From Caecitellus pseudoparvulus (Eukaryota > Bigyra: Bicosoecida), in NCBI GenBank assembly GCA_965644315.1, contig CBFFRQ010000040.1, forward strand, positions 186,001 through 250,000: DNA of 64,000 bases. The letters run 5' to 3'. The translations under genes were made by a program, and so were the position numbers. The notes under the pieces were generated by a model. The model was not told where the DNA came from. It ran no database searches and was given only the letters and a program-made list of their open reading frames with translations. Of the stretch, positions 49,201 through 58,688 are shown piece by piece; positions within the stretch are counted from its first letter, which is position 1, and the number at the start of each line of letters is the position of its first letter.

Positions 49201-51762
49201 TGCCCCGACCCCTGCCACGCGGGGCCGTGTCAGGCGTGTGCAGTGCTGCTGCGAACGCCGCTCACCTGTGTGTGTGGTCGCACCAGCATCGACCCGCCAG
49301 TGCTGTGCGGCACGCAGCGCCCCGCCTGCCCACACCCCTGCAGTGTCCCCCGCCCCTGTGGACACGACCATCCCGCCGGACACACATGCCACCCCGGCCC
49401 TTGCCCCCCCTGCACTGTGCTCGTCTCACGCCCCTGTGTGGGGGGGCACAACCCGTCCGTTCCAGTGCCCTGCCACATCAGCCCCGACAGCGTCACCTGT
49501 GCCGAACGGTGTGGCAAGGCGCTGCCCTGCGGACAGCACACCTGCCAGCGGCGGTGCCACCCGGGGCCGTGTCTGGACGCGGGGTTGCATGCGGAATTTG
49601 AAGCCGCCGTGCAGCGTGCCGTGGCGGCAGGCCGTGCGCAGGCGGAGCAGGCTGCTCGGGCAGACGCGTTGCTCCTGCCTGGCGTGGACGAGGGCGACCC
49701 CACGACACACCCGCAGTATGGCGCCATCCTCGCGCGGCACATGGAGTCACTGCAGCAGCGGGCACGGCAGGCCAGCCGTGTGTCCTGTGGCGCCACATGT
49801 GACGCCCCTCGCAAAAACTGCCGGCACCCCTGCAGCGCCACTTGCCACCCCGGCAAGCCCTGCTCCCTGGAGCCCTGTGATGCCTCCACCAGCCTCACCT
49901 GTGCCTGTGGCCGCTTTGTCTGCAGCATGCCCTGCATGCGGGGCGGTGCGGGCGGTGTCGGGCTGGTCACCGTCGGGAAACGCACCGTCGGGCGGGGCGG
50001 TGTGACTCACGTGCGCCTGACTCTGGGCGGCCTCGCGGGCCTGCACTCCGCAGAGGAGGTGGCTGCCGCCTTTGGCGATGGCGATGCGGCGCACGTGCTG
50101 CAAGTGCCGCTGCCCCCTGCGGAAATTGAGTGGTTGCTCAAAGGTCGAGCGCTGCCCTGTGGCAACGCCTGTGCGTCGGCCAAGCGCGCCCGCGCCTTCG
50201 GAGCTGCTGTGGGGGCGCTGTCTCTCGACGACGAGGGCAATGGCAGCATGGGTGTGTGCCCATACCCGCCCGATGTGCTGCAGTTCGCAGCGGAGCAGCC
50301 CAAGTATGCGGCTCGAGTGGAGCGTCAGCTGCGGCAGTTCTTCAAGATGGTCAGCGAAGCACGGCAGGCGGGCATCGCCACGGCAGCGGGTGAGGGCGTC
50401 GCAGGTGACGACACGGTGCTGGTGGCGTCCCCCCTCCCGGATGACGGCAGCGGCACCCCCGCTGGTGAGGCTGGGTCGCAACCTGCGGCGGGGTCGGGTG
50501 ACTCGGGTGCGCGCGCCGGTGTCTGGGGGTCACTGCGGAAGGCCAAGCCTCGATCAGCGGTGTCCAAGGTGCGGGGTGGGGGCGGTGTGTCGCAGGGGGG
50601 TGCGCGTATTACGCCAAGTGCACTGCACTTCGAGCCACAACCCAAAGGCCGCCGCGCCTTTCTCCACGCCCTCGCCGAAGCCTATGGCTGCACCAGTAAG
50701 AGCCACGCGCACGAACCCAAGCGCTACGTACAAGTGCTGCCGCCTGCCGCATCGCTGGGGGAGCTGACACAGCAGGGGCAGGGTGACGCCGCCGCTGCGG
50801 ATGAGGATGCCGCTGGGCGGGGCGTTGCGCTGTCCACCACTCTGGACACTGACGTCACTCCCGCCCGGGTGGTGAAGGCGCTGCAGGCCGCCGCAGCCGG
50901 AACACACGCCGCCTCTGCCGCACCTGCCGCAGACGGAACAGGTGGTGGTTGGCGTCTGCCCCTGCCTGGGTGGTTGCTGCCGTTGCCCAGCATGTCTTTG
51001 GCCTCTGCTGTGGAGCGTTACGGGCCGGCGGCGGGTGGGCCCACCTCTGCGACGGGCCGGTCGCACCCCGCGGAACCGCACGTTCGGGAAATGGACCCTG
51101 CCGACGTGGGACTGCTGCTGCACCTGTACAACTTTAAACGGCTGCCAGCTGGCGGCCCGCTTAACGGCAGCACCGTTGGGCGGTGGGTCATGGATGTGCA
51201 GGGGTGTGGGGCAGGCCAACTGCCTACCGTGCACGCGCTGGATGATCGAAACGCAGTGCTAGCGTTCCCCTCTGTGGGCCTGGCCACACGCGCTCTGAAC
51301 ACCCTCGGTTCGCCGGTGGCGCTTGACAAGTACGGTGTGCCGTTCGCTCTGCGGCGTTGGGGGGTCGGCGTGGACACCGCCCTGTCAGGCATACCACTGC
51401 AGGCCATTGGCGAGGACGGACTGCCCATCTCGGCAGCAGGCCCCGGCGGTGCCCCCTCCTCCCGCCCTGGCAAAGTGCAGGTGGTGCCGGGTTCGTGGAG
51501 AGGTGGGCCCACCCGCTCCGGCACTGCACCAGCCGCCTCCGCCACTTCCCGACCCACTTCCGGCGCCTCGTGGGCCTCGGCTGCCGCCCAGTCGGCGGCG
51601 GCGACACCCCCGGTGCTACCGCCCTCTGGGCCACCTGCACCTGCCACCACCGCGCTCCCTGGCAGGTCGGGTGCCCGGTGGGGTCCGCAGCGGCGTAGTG
51701 GTGGTCTCAGCGGCGCAGCGCCAGCGCGCAGAACTGCCAAGCCCGACAATTCCGCATGGTGA
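46201..51762 (+). CDS. NFX1: NFX1-type zinc finger protein with RING and R3H domains
   Basis: A single exon encodes 1,853 residues from the ATG at 46201 (MAEQSKSSKSS). A basic RG-rich N-terminus precedes a RING-type finger near 210-262 (CTICLEQVTWETPMWACRTCKHMLHLGCVKDW..CPVC, cited in parts). Many NF-X1 fingers follow to about residue 1270, of the form CGxxC..L.CG.H.C...CH.GPC.PC (for example NCPHKCDAQCHPGPCPPC). An R3H domain lies near 1481-1515 (RRAFLHALAEAYGC, HEPKRYVQV). After it, a region with AVLAFPSVGLATRALNTL looks RRM-like. NFX1 and yeast Fap1 are RING proteins acting in transcription control and ubiquitin transfer; R3H binds nucleic acid. Ala/Gly-rich inserts between fingers make it longer than the animal protein (about 1,120). 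Confidence 0.9.
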   Translation: MAEQSKSSKSSKNFNVNAVPFQPSSSAQAAAATSGRGGSNSAQPRGGRAGRGRGRGASRGRGGARSAPREAAAPGGLEGSQDAASERGRGRRRRGGRRQGGGGGGGGRGRGRGAAPTPDSQGDAVPGRSQGDGSGRRRRRRGKKGGSDPPSASAAPPLVPPQVTSGSAASRDKGRRRRKAGRDKGAAFASAADAQVHEAVLASLDSGQYNCTICLEQVTWETPMWACRTCKHMLHLGCVKDWRASCGATSKGDSWRCPVCSVPLKHTPAYVCHCGKVKQPDPTPYLPPHSCGGVCGRTRPNNCPHKCDAQCHPGPCPPCPAMGPLLHCGCGAMSYRLRCGEADPQRTCGATCGRALACGQPGHTCDQPCHHGPCPPCTHSVRARCYCGEVSQDMSCGATQRGSRPTQRTGGSATPQNTIITTEVGGVSTSAGPPHPPPPAGRGGGRGRGVQGGSNQPPPVAGRGRGRGGGGMGAPPAPGGLLDLLSLESAPPAEVGPPSAPQSTAEVNTGSEALDEVVVALRRAGDAVARDNAHAPPPAEEAGITADAAFSCGGRCGGALACGHHTCQRSCHSGDCDECHLHPSVVATCPCGGTPLAELQKLVQVGAGLARVPMAPGTMQPASGAGASEVAMLALPATYVRQACVDPLPCCDERCGKTLPCGHACAESCHNGPCPPCATSVDATCSCGCVSKVVKCATLQKLARSVVPRAAAKVQSVDATVRAWMCDADTGVRDLPQCVVATGAGVADASAPTAPPTSLDSDAVDAFSIWQAGWPLALAPPPLTALDALLACKSQCDAPLRCGRHVCRRACCPHHAAALAAVAAGSLRPVLPSANSAATAARLDHALEGMAFPTLAAAAAAEAAAAQQAEERAAMHQAAAAAASSLRRSRRGGGRGASGAGGSDATSAARYVHTPTLLRLLAEVGGGSAEVEPGTLCQRVLTSLERLRQAEGCASDVLAHGTEEVAATAMRVAGAEPATQGPGHMCMQVCGRPQACGQHTCPDPCHAGPCQACAVLLRTPLTCVCGRTSIDPPVLCGTQRPACPHPCSVPRPCGHDHPAGHTCHPGPCPPCTVLVSRPCVGGHNPSVPVPCHISPDSVTCAERCGKALPCGQHTCQRRCHPGPCLDAGLHAEFEAAVQRAVAAGRAQAEQAARADALLLPGVDEGDPTTHPQYGAILARHMESLQQRARQASRVSCGATCDAPRKNCRHPCSATCHPGKPCSLEPCDASTSLTCACGRFVCSMPCMRGGAGGVGLVTVGKRTVGRGGVTHVRLTLGGLAGLHSAEEVAAAFGDGDAAHVLQVPLPPAEIEWLLKGRALPCGNACASAKRARAFGAAVGALSLDDEGNGSMGVCPYPPDVLQFAAEQPKYAARVERQLRQFFKMVSEARQAGIATAAGEGVAGDDTVLVASPLPDDGSGTPAGEAGSQPAAGSGDSGARAGVWGSLRKAKPRSAVSKVRGGGGVSQGGARITPSALHFEPQPKGRRAFLHALAEAYGCTSKSHAHEPKRYVQVLPPAASLGELTQQGQGDAAAADEDAAGRGVALSTTLDTDVTPARVVKALQAAAAGTHAASAAPAADGTGGGWRLPLPGWLLPLPSMSLASAVERYGPAAGGPTSATGRSHPAEPHVREMDPADVGLLLHLYNFKRLPAGGPLNGSTVGRWVMDVQGCGAGQLPTVHALDDRNAVLAFPSVGLATRALNTLGSPVALDKYGVPFALRRWGVGVDTALSGIPLQAIGEDGLPISAAGPGGAPSSRPGKVQVVPGSWRGGPTRSGTAPAASATSRPTSGASWASAAAQSAAATPPVLPPSGPPAPATTALPGRSGARWGPQRRSGGLSGAAPARRTAKPDNSAW

Positions 51763-51940
51763 CCGCCCTGCACACCTGCACTGCAGAATGCAACCACAAT
51801 GGGCAACCCTTTACGGTTCCTAAGGGTCCGCTGGCCGCTGCACCCTGCGATTTAGCGAGCTTGCAAGCCGGCTGCAATGCAATTTCCGCAGCACCGCCCC
51901 ACTCCTCGTCCGTCGCGAGCCGCACAGGGCGCTTCAGAGG

Positions 51941-54548
51941 ATGACAGCTCCCGTGCGTGCTTTCGCACATACTAGTTCTGATTCTCTCTCGCCTGACAGC
52001 CCAAACCATCCCCGTCACTCCCTTCACAGCCGTCGCTGCCACGAGCCGGCCTGGGGCAAAGGCCACATCAGCCGCCAGTGCCACACAACTGACCCTGGCC
52101 TGCGCCGCCCACGGCCTGCCTGTGGTGTTCTTTGTGTGCATCCTGCCCCTGTGCATGCTGTGGCTTGGCCGCGCCCCCCACGGCTGGCTGTACGACGTGT
52201 GTGTGACGCCTGCCTTCATGGCTGCAGGCGCCCTGGCCGCCTGCCACACCCTGGCGGCCGCACTGGCCTCCCTTCAGGGCACAAACTCCTGCCTGCAATC
52301 CCGGCGCACGCACACTGCGCTGGGCCTGGCAGGGGCGGCGGCGGGCTGTCTCCAGGCAGGCCTGGGTCTTGCCGGCGTGCAGTCGGCCTGGGCTGTGGGG
52401 GCCACAGCGTACACTGTCGCAGCTCTGACGCCGCTCCCAGTGGCGCTCCTCGTCCTGCACACTCTCAGCATGGAGTCTGCAGAGGCGCAGACATCTGCGG
52501 CGGGCCCAGCGCCTCGCCGCCGCAGCCACCGTGCGCGCCGTGCCGCCGTCACCTGCTGGAGTTTCCTTGTCGCAGACCTCCGCCACAACTGCCGCACAGT
52601 CACACAGGCGCTGTGCCCGTCGCTTTGGCGGCCCGTGACGGCTGCAGATGCCGCCCCTCGCAGGGTGGACACGGCCCCTGCGCCTGGCGTGGCGGGCCAG
52701 CGTGGCGGCGTTTCGCCCCCTGAACACCAGCCAACCGCTGCCGTGTCATGTCTGACACTCCACCACGTGCGGAGGGAGATGGGGCACTTAGTCACAATGG
52801 GGAGCACCAGCTTCCTGGGCCAGCACAACTTCAACCTGCCCCTGCTCGTGTGCCTGTCCGCTGCAGTCGTTTCTTGCGTCCTGCCGTGGTTGACGTTTCA
52901 GCCCGTGCGCCAGACTGACTCCAGCGCAGCACAGGCCAGCGCACACAGCGCGAGCCTGTGGAGTCTGTCCGGCGTCGCTCTGCTCCCCATCATCCTGGCG
53001 TCCGTGGCGACAGACAGCAGCGCGGCACCAACCACCACCGCCACGAACACCTCCAGCACGGCTCACCGACCTGGCGACAGCGGCAAGCGCGCTGCGGCGA
53101 CACGCCTCGGGATGGGCATCATGACTGCAACTGTCCTGTTGCACCTGCCGCTCCTCGCCTCCATGGACCTCCAAAGTCAATTCCTGGGGCTGGAAACTTG
53201 GGCGCTGCTGGGCAGTGCGAGCGGTGGCAGTCGCTTTTCACACGTGACCCTCAAGGCACTCCCAACCAGCGCGAACGGCACAATTGCCCACACCGCTCTG
53301 CGAGGATCCGTTCCACATGCAGCCCCACCTTCCACACATATGGCACAGGGCGGCAACCCGTGGAGCCAGGGCACTGGCACTGCGTGGGGCAGCCAGCACT
53401 CGGTGGTGCCAGTGACGGACCTGCAGGAAGGAGGCGGCATGTGGACCATGCCATACACCGCCATGCTCGTGCGGGGGTCGCCACTGGGCGCCGCTGGCTG
53501 GCACTTGGGCGTCAGCCTCGCCTGGCTCCTGCTGCTGCAGGGCTTCGCCACGCTGTGGGAGCGGGCTGTGTCTCTGGCAACGGCGCCTGAGCCCCCGCGC
53601 ACGCACTTGCTGTGGCCGGGGCAGTACTGGTTCTATGTGCAGTACTACACCCTGCTCAGTGTTCCTGAGCGGCAGCCCATGTTGGCGTTCTGCGCACTCA
53701 TCTTCCTGCTCAACGTGTACGTGTACTTGGCAACGGCGGCGGGGTGGTTGCAGGGCCTGCCCCAGACCGTACTCCAAGCCGCACAGAGGACAGTGGCCCG
53801 GGCACTCGGCCCAGACAGGGATCCTACGGACCTCGCCCGGCGCCTGCCGCAGTGGGCCCACCACTTCCTGGCGGGGTGGGCGCTGCGTTCCCCCACAGTT
53901 CCCACCGCCGCCACACCTTCACCGCAGCCGCCGCCCCCTCCACGCCCCTCCCAGCCGCCACGCTGCAAGGGCTGTGACCAAACCCAGGCCGTGCTTGGCT
54001 TGGCAACTGCGCTGGTATGGTCCTGTCTGCGTGCATCTGCAGTTTGGGCGGTGTGTGTGCTCGTCACGGCGTTGCACCCGCTGGTCCAGCTTCCAGCCGC
54101 TCAGGACTGGCTGCTGCAAGCACCAGAGGAGACGGTGGCTGAAACGCGGCTGCGACACGCACGGGCAGATCAAGACGCCCTTGCCGACGCCGTCTCCCTC
54201 ACCTCTGTGCCACTGCTGGTCACTGTGCTCGTGGCAGTGGGAGACGGCGCGCCACGCCTCGGCACGGCTCACGGCTTCCAGCAGCTTGACCTGGCGGGCA
54301 TGTGGTACCGCTTTGCCATCATGTTCGCCTTTCGCGCTGGGACGACGTGGCTCACGTACCGTGTGTATGCCGCACAGGGTAAGCCCGCGTCCCTGAAGCC
54401 ACTGGCGCCACCAAGCCCTGCCAAACCCTCAACTTGCATGTCACCACCTGCGTACATTGCAGCAGTGGCGGTGCTGTACACACTGGCCGCGTTTCAGCAA
54501 CGAGGACCTCAGCCGACGGTCACTGCGCTGCGGGATCTGGCATCATGA
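51941..54548 (+). CDS. unidentified multi-pass membrane protein
   Basis: The main frame is open from 51957 or earlier to 54548 but starts without an ATG. A model with the ATG at 51941, a 16-nt first exon (51941-51956), a 43-nt intron and exon 2 at 52000-54548 gives an exact 854-residue frame; this start is tentative. About ten hydrophobic segments are visible, for example GLPVVFFVCILPLCMLWLG near the N-terminus, LPLLVCLSAAVVSCVLPWL, LGVSLAWLLLLQGFATLW, and MLAFCALIFLLNVYVYLAT. They are separated by Pro/Ala/Thr-rich loops. The middle motif MGSTSFLGQHNFNLPLLV and QYWFYVQYYTLLSVPERQP look conserved-like, but I cannot name the family. Its stop is 33 bp from that of the PKD2-like gene. Confidence 0.55.
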
Positions 54549-54581
54549 ACCGCACGACAGCGAGGACGTGTGCATTGCACT

Positions 54582-57500
54582 TCACGCACTGGGTAGCCGA
54601 GCAAGCACCATGTGCAGCAGTTGGGTCTGCTGCGCCAGAGTCTCCTCCAGGCCCTGCACTTTGACAGTGAGCGCCTGCACCGCGCTGCTGTCTGCAGCGC
54701 CTGGCACAGGGGCTGACGTCGCCCGTGTAGGCGACGGACTGCGAGAGGTCTCTGCGCGCGGAGCCTGCGCGGCTCGTCGCAGGCTGTCCAGGCCGCCAGA
54801 CTTCAGGGCGCCTTGCAGCACCCGCACGCCACGGGAAGGCCCGGACGCTGCGCTGGTGCTTGATGCGCGCCGGACGCTGCTGCGTCTGGACACGTGTGAT
54901 GCCCCTACACCTCCAAGGCTCGGTGCGCGCTCGGGAGATCCCGCACGGCTTGCGACAGTAGCAGCCGTTCGCCGTCGCACCGCGCTCCGCCGGCTAACGT
55001 CGGCGTGCCGCAGGTCCACCGCCTCGAACAGCTGCGCAGCAAAGGCGCGCCGGTGAGAAGGCACCTCAAACACGAGGTGTAGTCGAGCTGTGCCCGTGGC
55101 GGAGGTGCCGTGTTTGGCCTCTTCCTTGTTTCCGATGGAGGGCGTAGATGCGCGGGGACTGGTCAGGTGCGCGTGCGACACCGGTGCGTGGTCGGCGTCC
55201 TCCCCCCCGGCACCCTCACTCACCGCACTTGATGCGTGAAAGTGGAGGATAATGGCACACTCATCCACGCGGGACTCGTCCACTTGGCTCAGCAAGTGCA
55301 GCGGGTACTCCTTGCGCAGACGGCCCTGCACGTCGTACAGCTGCACTTGGGGGTCTGCCGAGTCACGTGCGTCGAGGAACAGCAGCCGGCCTTGGTGCCA
55401 CCCCCGAGTGGATACTTTGCGGACGTAGAAGCGAGAGCGTGTGTCTTGCAGCTCGGCATGCTCGTGCTTGGGGCTCATGGCGTCGGTGGTGGTCAGGCGC
55501 CGCGACCGCTTCCGCACCGTGGAGTCCAAGGCGGTCTCGTCGCCCCCAGAACGCCCTGGCGCACCTTTGCACCATGCCAGCAACCTGGAACAGGAGTTGC
55601 CCTCAGGGGTGTGCCCCTTGATGGGGTCCACAAGATGCTTGAATCCGTCATTTCGACGGACCTTGCCCACCAGCGTCGTCTTGGTCATTTCGTTGTACGC
55701 AAGCAGCAGATGGCGTGCTGCGCAGTCGTTGTGGTAGCACTCGGCCGCATCCTGGACGCCCCGAGAACTGGTCAGCTTGCACAGCTCATGCATGCCCACG
55801 TACACCGACTCGTTGGGGTCTGCCCTGTTGTACACCGAGCTCAGGTACGTCTGCAGCTCCACCTCAGCGTGGCGCTTGGCAAGGCCAATGCACTTGTGCA
55901 GCTGCGCGCGGAAGGCGTCTTCAAGCAGCAGTGCCTTCAACTGCCGCCCTGGCGCCCCCACGAGTCTGAGCAGGGCCAGCACCTTGTGCAGGCTCAGCAC
56001 TATGCGCTGGCGAATGGCGACATCCAACGATGCAGCACTGCGCATCCACGCATCCTCCGCCTTCAGCGCAGCGTGCACTTCCTCAAAGTACAATGAAATG
56101 ATGCCGATGATCATGTTCATGCACACGAGGAACACCATGGCGACGTAGCAGGCGAAGAAGAGCCCCGTTACTTGCGGCCGCGTGTTGGACAGCGCCTCGT
56201 AAGAAAAGTCACCCAGGGGGAAGCGTAGGAGTGTAGAGAAGGACGAGGTGAAGTTGTGGAAGTCCCCCAGCAGGGAACCGTACGTGTACTGTGCCAGCAC
56301 TGCGAAACCCGACACCAAGATGATGAAGCCTAGCGTGAAGCCGGCCAAGTCCGGAGCGGCGCGGTACAGCGTCAGCCACAGCGTGTTCAGGCGCTTGTTG
56401 ATGGAGAAGAAGCGGAAGAAGTTCAAGCAGTACATGAGCACAATGAAGGACGCCAAAGTAAACGTCTCAATGTACTGCTGTGACAACGCGTACAAGTCAG
56501 TGAACTCGTGGGAGCTGGCGTCGAAGCCCAGCCGCTCGGGGTCGGTCAGGTACGTCAGCCACTCGATGAGCACAACGATCATGAGCACGTGCATGGTCAC
56601 TTCGTATATCGTGCTGAGGCGGGACAGATGCATGGGCCCGCTGCGCATGAGACCCCAGGCAGTCGCGCCCAGGTGCACCAGGAACATGAGCCCAAAGACA
56701 CACTCCAGCCCCGCCCGGAAGAAGTCTGCGGTGCTGAAGTACACCTCCTGCCGCATGCTGTGGAACTTGTATGACTTGACAATGTGGCCATTGTTAAAGA
56801 ACTCCGTCAGCAAGCGCACCACCGTCAGTGTGCGAGTATTGGCGTTGTACAGGTTGAACATGACAGCCACAGCCCGCGTGCCTTCGTCCAGCCACTTGGC
56901 TGCCTTCAGCACAGACACCTGCGCCGCCGCCGTCTCTGAGCTGGTGGCGTTCAGCACCACAACATAGCCCCCCGTTCCGTACCCGCCCGACGGGCCGTAC
57001 CCAAACAGCCCCGTCATGGGGTGGTACCCGTCGCTCCACTTGAACGCGCCGCCTGGCCCGAACGGCGCCCGGTCCTCGGCCTCTGCTGAAAAAGCAGCGT
57101 AGCAGGCCGTGCCACCAGTGAGCTTGGTTTGGCTGCTCAGCGTGCAGCTATCTGATCGCACTCGCAGCTGCCGAAGCTGCACGCCACCAACGCGCCGCAG
57201 CGTGTACAACACCTTCCCGCTCTCCACCGCCGTCAACGGCTGCTCGTTGTACCACTCAGTCGGGTATGCCCCCGCTATGACGGGCCCCTCAAGCCACGTC
57301 CACCACTCTTCAAACGTCATGATCTCAAAGAAGTTCTTCTTGTACTGGGCGCCAGGGAACTCCTCGTCCAGGAAGAGATCCGACACCGCCGCGTTCACGC
57401 CGTACGCCTCGTGCACGTCGTAGATGGAAGCCATGAGCGTGAACAGCATGATGAGGTACACGAGGAACCCACAAGACGTGACCAAGTTCCGGTCGCGGTT

Positions 57501-57974
57501 CATGACGTAGATGTGCTGCAGGAGGGCAGGAACGGGCACGCCCTTGGGCAGGGATCGCGCTCCCTCTCGCCCAGAGAGAGGGATACGAGTATGCTCGCCT
57601 TCATGCTGTGTCCGTGTGCGTTGCAGAGCATGCCCGAGAGCATGAAGTGCAGAGTGAATGGGTTCCCGCTGCTTCTTTACCTCCGCCCGCTGCCCCACCT
57701 TGCTTTCTGCAAAGGGCTCCTTCGGGACTGCCGGTATTTCCACCTCCACCAGCCCAGCCTTCTGCACGGCAATGCTGCGCCGATGGCGCTGTGCGCTGGC
57801 CAGAGGGTTCGTGATCACTGTACTTCCTCCATCCTCGCCTTGGAAAGGGAGTGCTGCGTGTGCCATGGCCGACCCTGCGCCGGCGCGTGAGTGTGATACC
57901 ATGCGAGTCAGTCGTGAAACGCAAGCCCACCGCAGGCCAATCGCAGCGCTCACGCCACAGCTGCTCAGGGGCAA
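54582..57974 (-). CDS. PKD2: polycystin-2-like (TRPP) cation channel
   Basis: A single exon encodes 1,130 residues. TM1 lies near 160-185 (NLVTSCGFLVYLIMLFTLMAS). A large extracytoplasmic polycystin (TOP) domain follows to about 405, with FFEIMTFEEWWTWLEG and RQLRVRSDSC. Further membrane helices begin near 413. The pore region FSTLLRFPLGDFSYEAL (about 581-597) matches the PKD2 L-G-D filter, and the last helix VAMVFLVCMNMIIGIISLYFEEV ends the channel. The cytoplasmic part holds a PH-like segment (STRGWHQGRLLFLDA to RRAFAAQLFEAV, about 845-985) and a terminal coiled coil (LTVKVQGLEETLAQQTQLL), as PKD2 also ends in one. The channel is probably a Ca-permeable cation channel; in many protists PKD2 is flagellar. 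Later ATGs at 57902 and 57866 are alternative starts. Confidence 0.9.
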   Translation of the reverse strand: MPLSSCGVSAAIGLRWACVSRLTRMVSHSRAGAGSAMAHAALPFQGEDGGSTVITNPLASAQRHRRSIAVQKAGLVEVEIPAVPKEPFAESKVGQRAEVKKQREPIHSALHALGHALQRTRTQHEGEHTRIPLSGREGARSLPKGVPVPALLQHIYVMNRDRNLVTSCGFLVYLIMLFTLMASIYDVHEAYGVNAAVSDLFLDEEFPGAQYKKNFFEIMTFEEWWTWLEGPVIAGAYPTEWYNEQPLTAVESGKVLYTLRRVGGVQLRQLRVRSDSCTLSSQTKLTGGTACYAAFSAEAEDRAPFGPGGAFKWSDGYHPMTGLFGYGPSGGYGTGGYVVVLNATSSETAAAQVSVLKAAKWLDEGTRAVAVMFNLYNANTRTLTVVRLLTEFFNNGHIVKSYKFHSMRQEVYFSTADFFRAGLECVFGLMFLVHLGATAWGLMRSGPMHLSRLSTIYEVTMHVLMIVVLIEWLTYLTDPERLGFDASSHEFTDLYALSQQYIETFTLASFIVLMYCLNFFRFFSINKRLNTLWLTLYRAAPDLAGFTLGFIILVSGFAVLAQYTYGSLLGDFHNFTSSFSTLLRFPLGDFSYEALSNTRPQVTGLFFACYVAMVFLVCMNMIIGIISLYFEEVHAALKAEDAWMRSAASLDVAIRQRIVLSLHKVLALLRLVGAPGRQLKALLLEDAFRAQLHKCIGLAKRHAEVELQTYLSSVYNRADPNESVYVGMHELCKLTSSRGVQDAAECYHNDCAARHLLLAYNEMTKTTLVGKVRRNDGFKHLVDPIKGHTPEGNSCSRLLAWCKGAPGRSGGDETALDSTVRKRSRRLTTTDAMSPKHEHAELQDTRSRFYVRKVSTRGWHQGRLLFLDARDSADPQVQLYDVQGRLRKEYPLHLLSQVDESRVDECAIILHFHASSAVSEGAGGEDADHAPVSHAHLTSPRASTPSIGNKEEAKHGTSATGTARLHLVFEVPSHRRAFAAQLFEAVDLRHADVSRRSAVRRRTAATVASRAGSPERAPSLGGVGASHVSRRSSVRRASSTSAASGPSRGVRVLQGALKSGGLDSLRRAAQAPRAETSRSPSPTRATSAPVPGAADSSAVQALTVKVQGLEETLAQQTQLLHMVLARLPSA

Positions 57975-58688
57975 GACGAAAACCTAAAAGGAGACTGAAA
58001 CTCACTCAATTCCAAGGCATGAAGCGCGGTTGGGAGTCAGCTTCGTCGCTGACCACGTCTAGAACTTGGAGCTTGTGGGGTATAGAGGTGCTCTGGCCTT
58101 GCAGCGCGCCTCGAGCCTGGCAGTGAAATGGCGTGCCAATGCTTTGTGCAGAGTGACGGAGGAGCCTGCTTGGGGAGTTGAGCACCCTTTGGCATGAACA
58201 AGGAACAACTGTGCCTTGCAGTGGGGCTGCAAGTTTGAGTCAACTACACGGTTTGCTCAGATCCTTCATGAACGAAGCTCGCTGCTGCCGCTGCCCTTGT
58301 GCCCACGCGTTCCCAACCAACTTGATTCAAGGTTTCCAAACAAGTGGCCAATATAAAGCAAATCAACTGTGTGAATTCCACACACGCAGCAGTGAACGCC
58401 GCCACACCATCATCATTGCGGTAGTGCAACACAGGGCACGGGCAAGCACTTCAACTTCCACGGTCGCCCTCAACCGCCCTCGGCTCCAGATCCGATCGGC
58501 TACACGCATAGCCATCACCACAACCATGTCATGCGGCCTCGAAGTACGCATCAGTCAAGGGCGTGGTTGTCACGGCCACGACGACGACGCGGCCGTGGCC
58601 AACGTGCCCAGCCAACTTCACGACTCACGCCATGCAAGGCGTGCTGTGCACTGAAGAATCCCTGGCCTGCAGAGACAAAAACATGTGC
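57975..58688. promoter_or_regulatory. intergenic, upstream of the PKD2-like gene
   Basis: These 714 bases lie between two minus-strand genes and hold the LRR gene 3' flank and the PKD2-like promoter. On the minus strand a CTTTATATTGG stretch (58358-58348) is a possible TATA-like element, though about 375 bp before the first ATG. No coding frame or repeat is visible. Confidence 0.35.
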
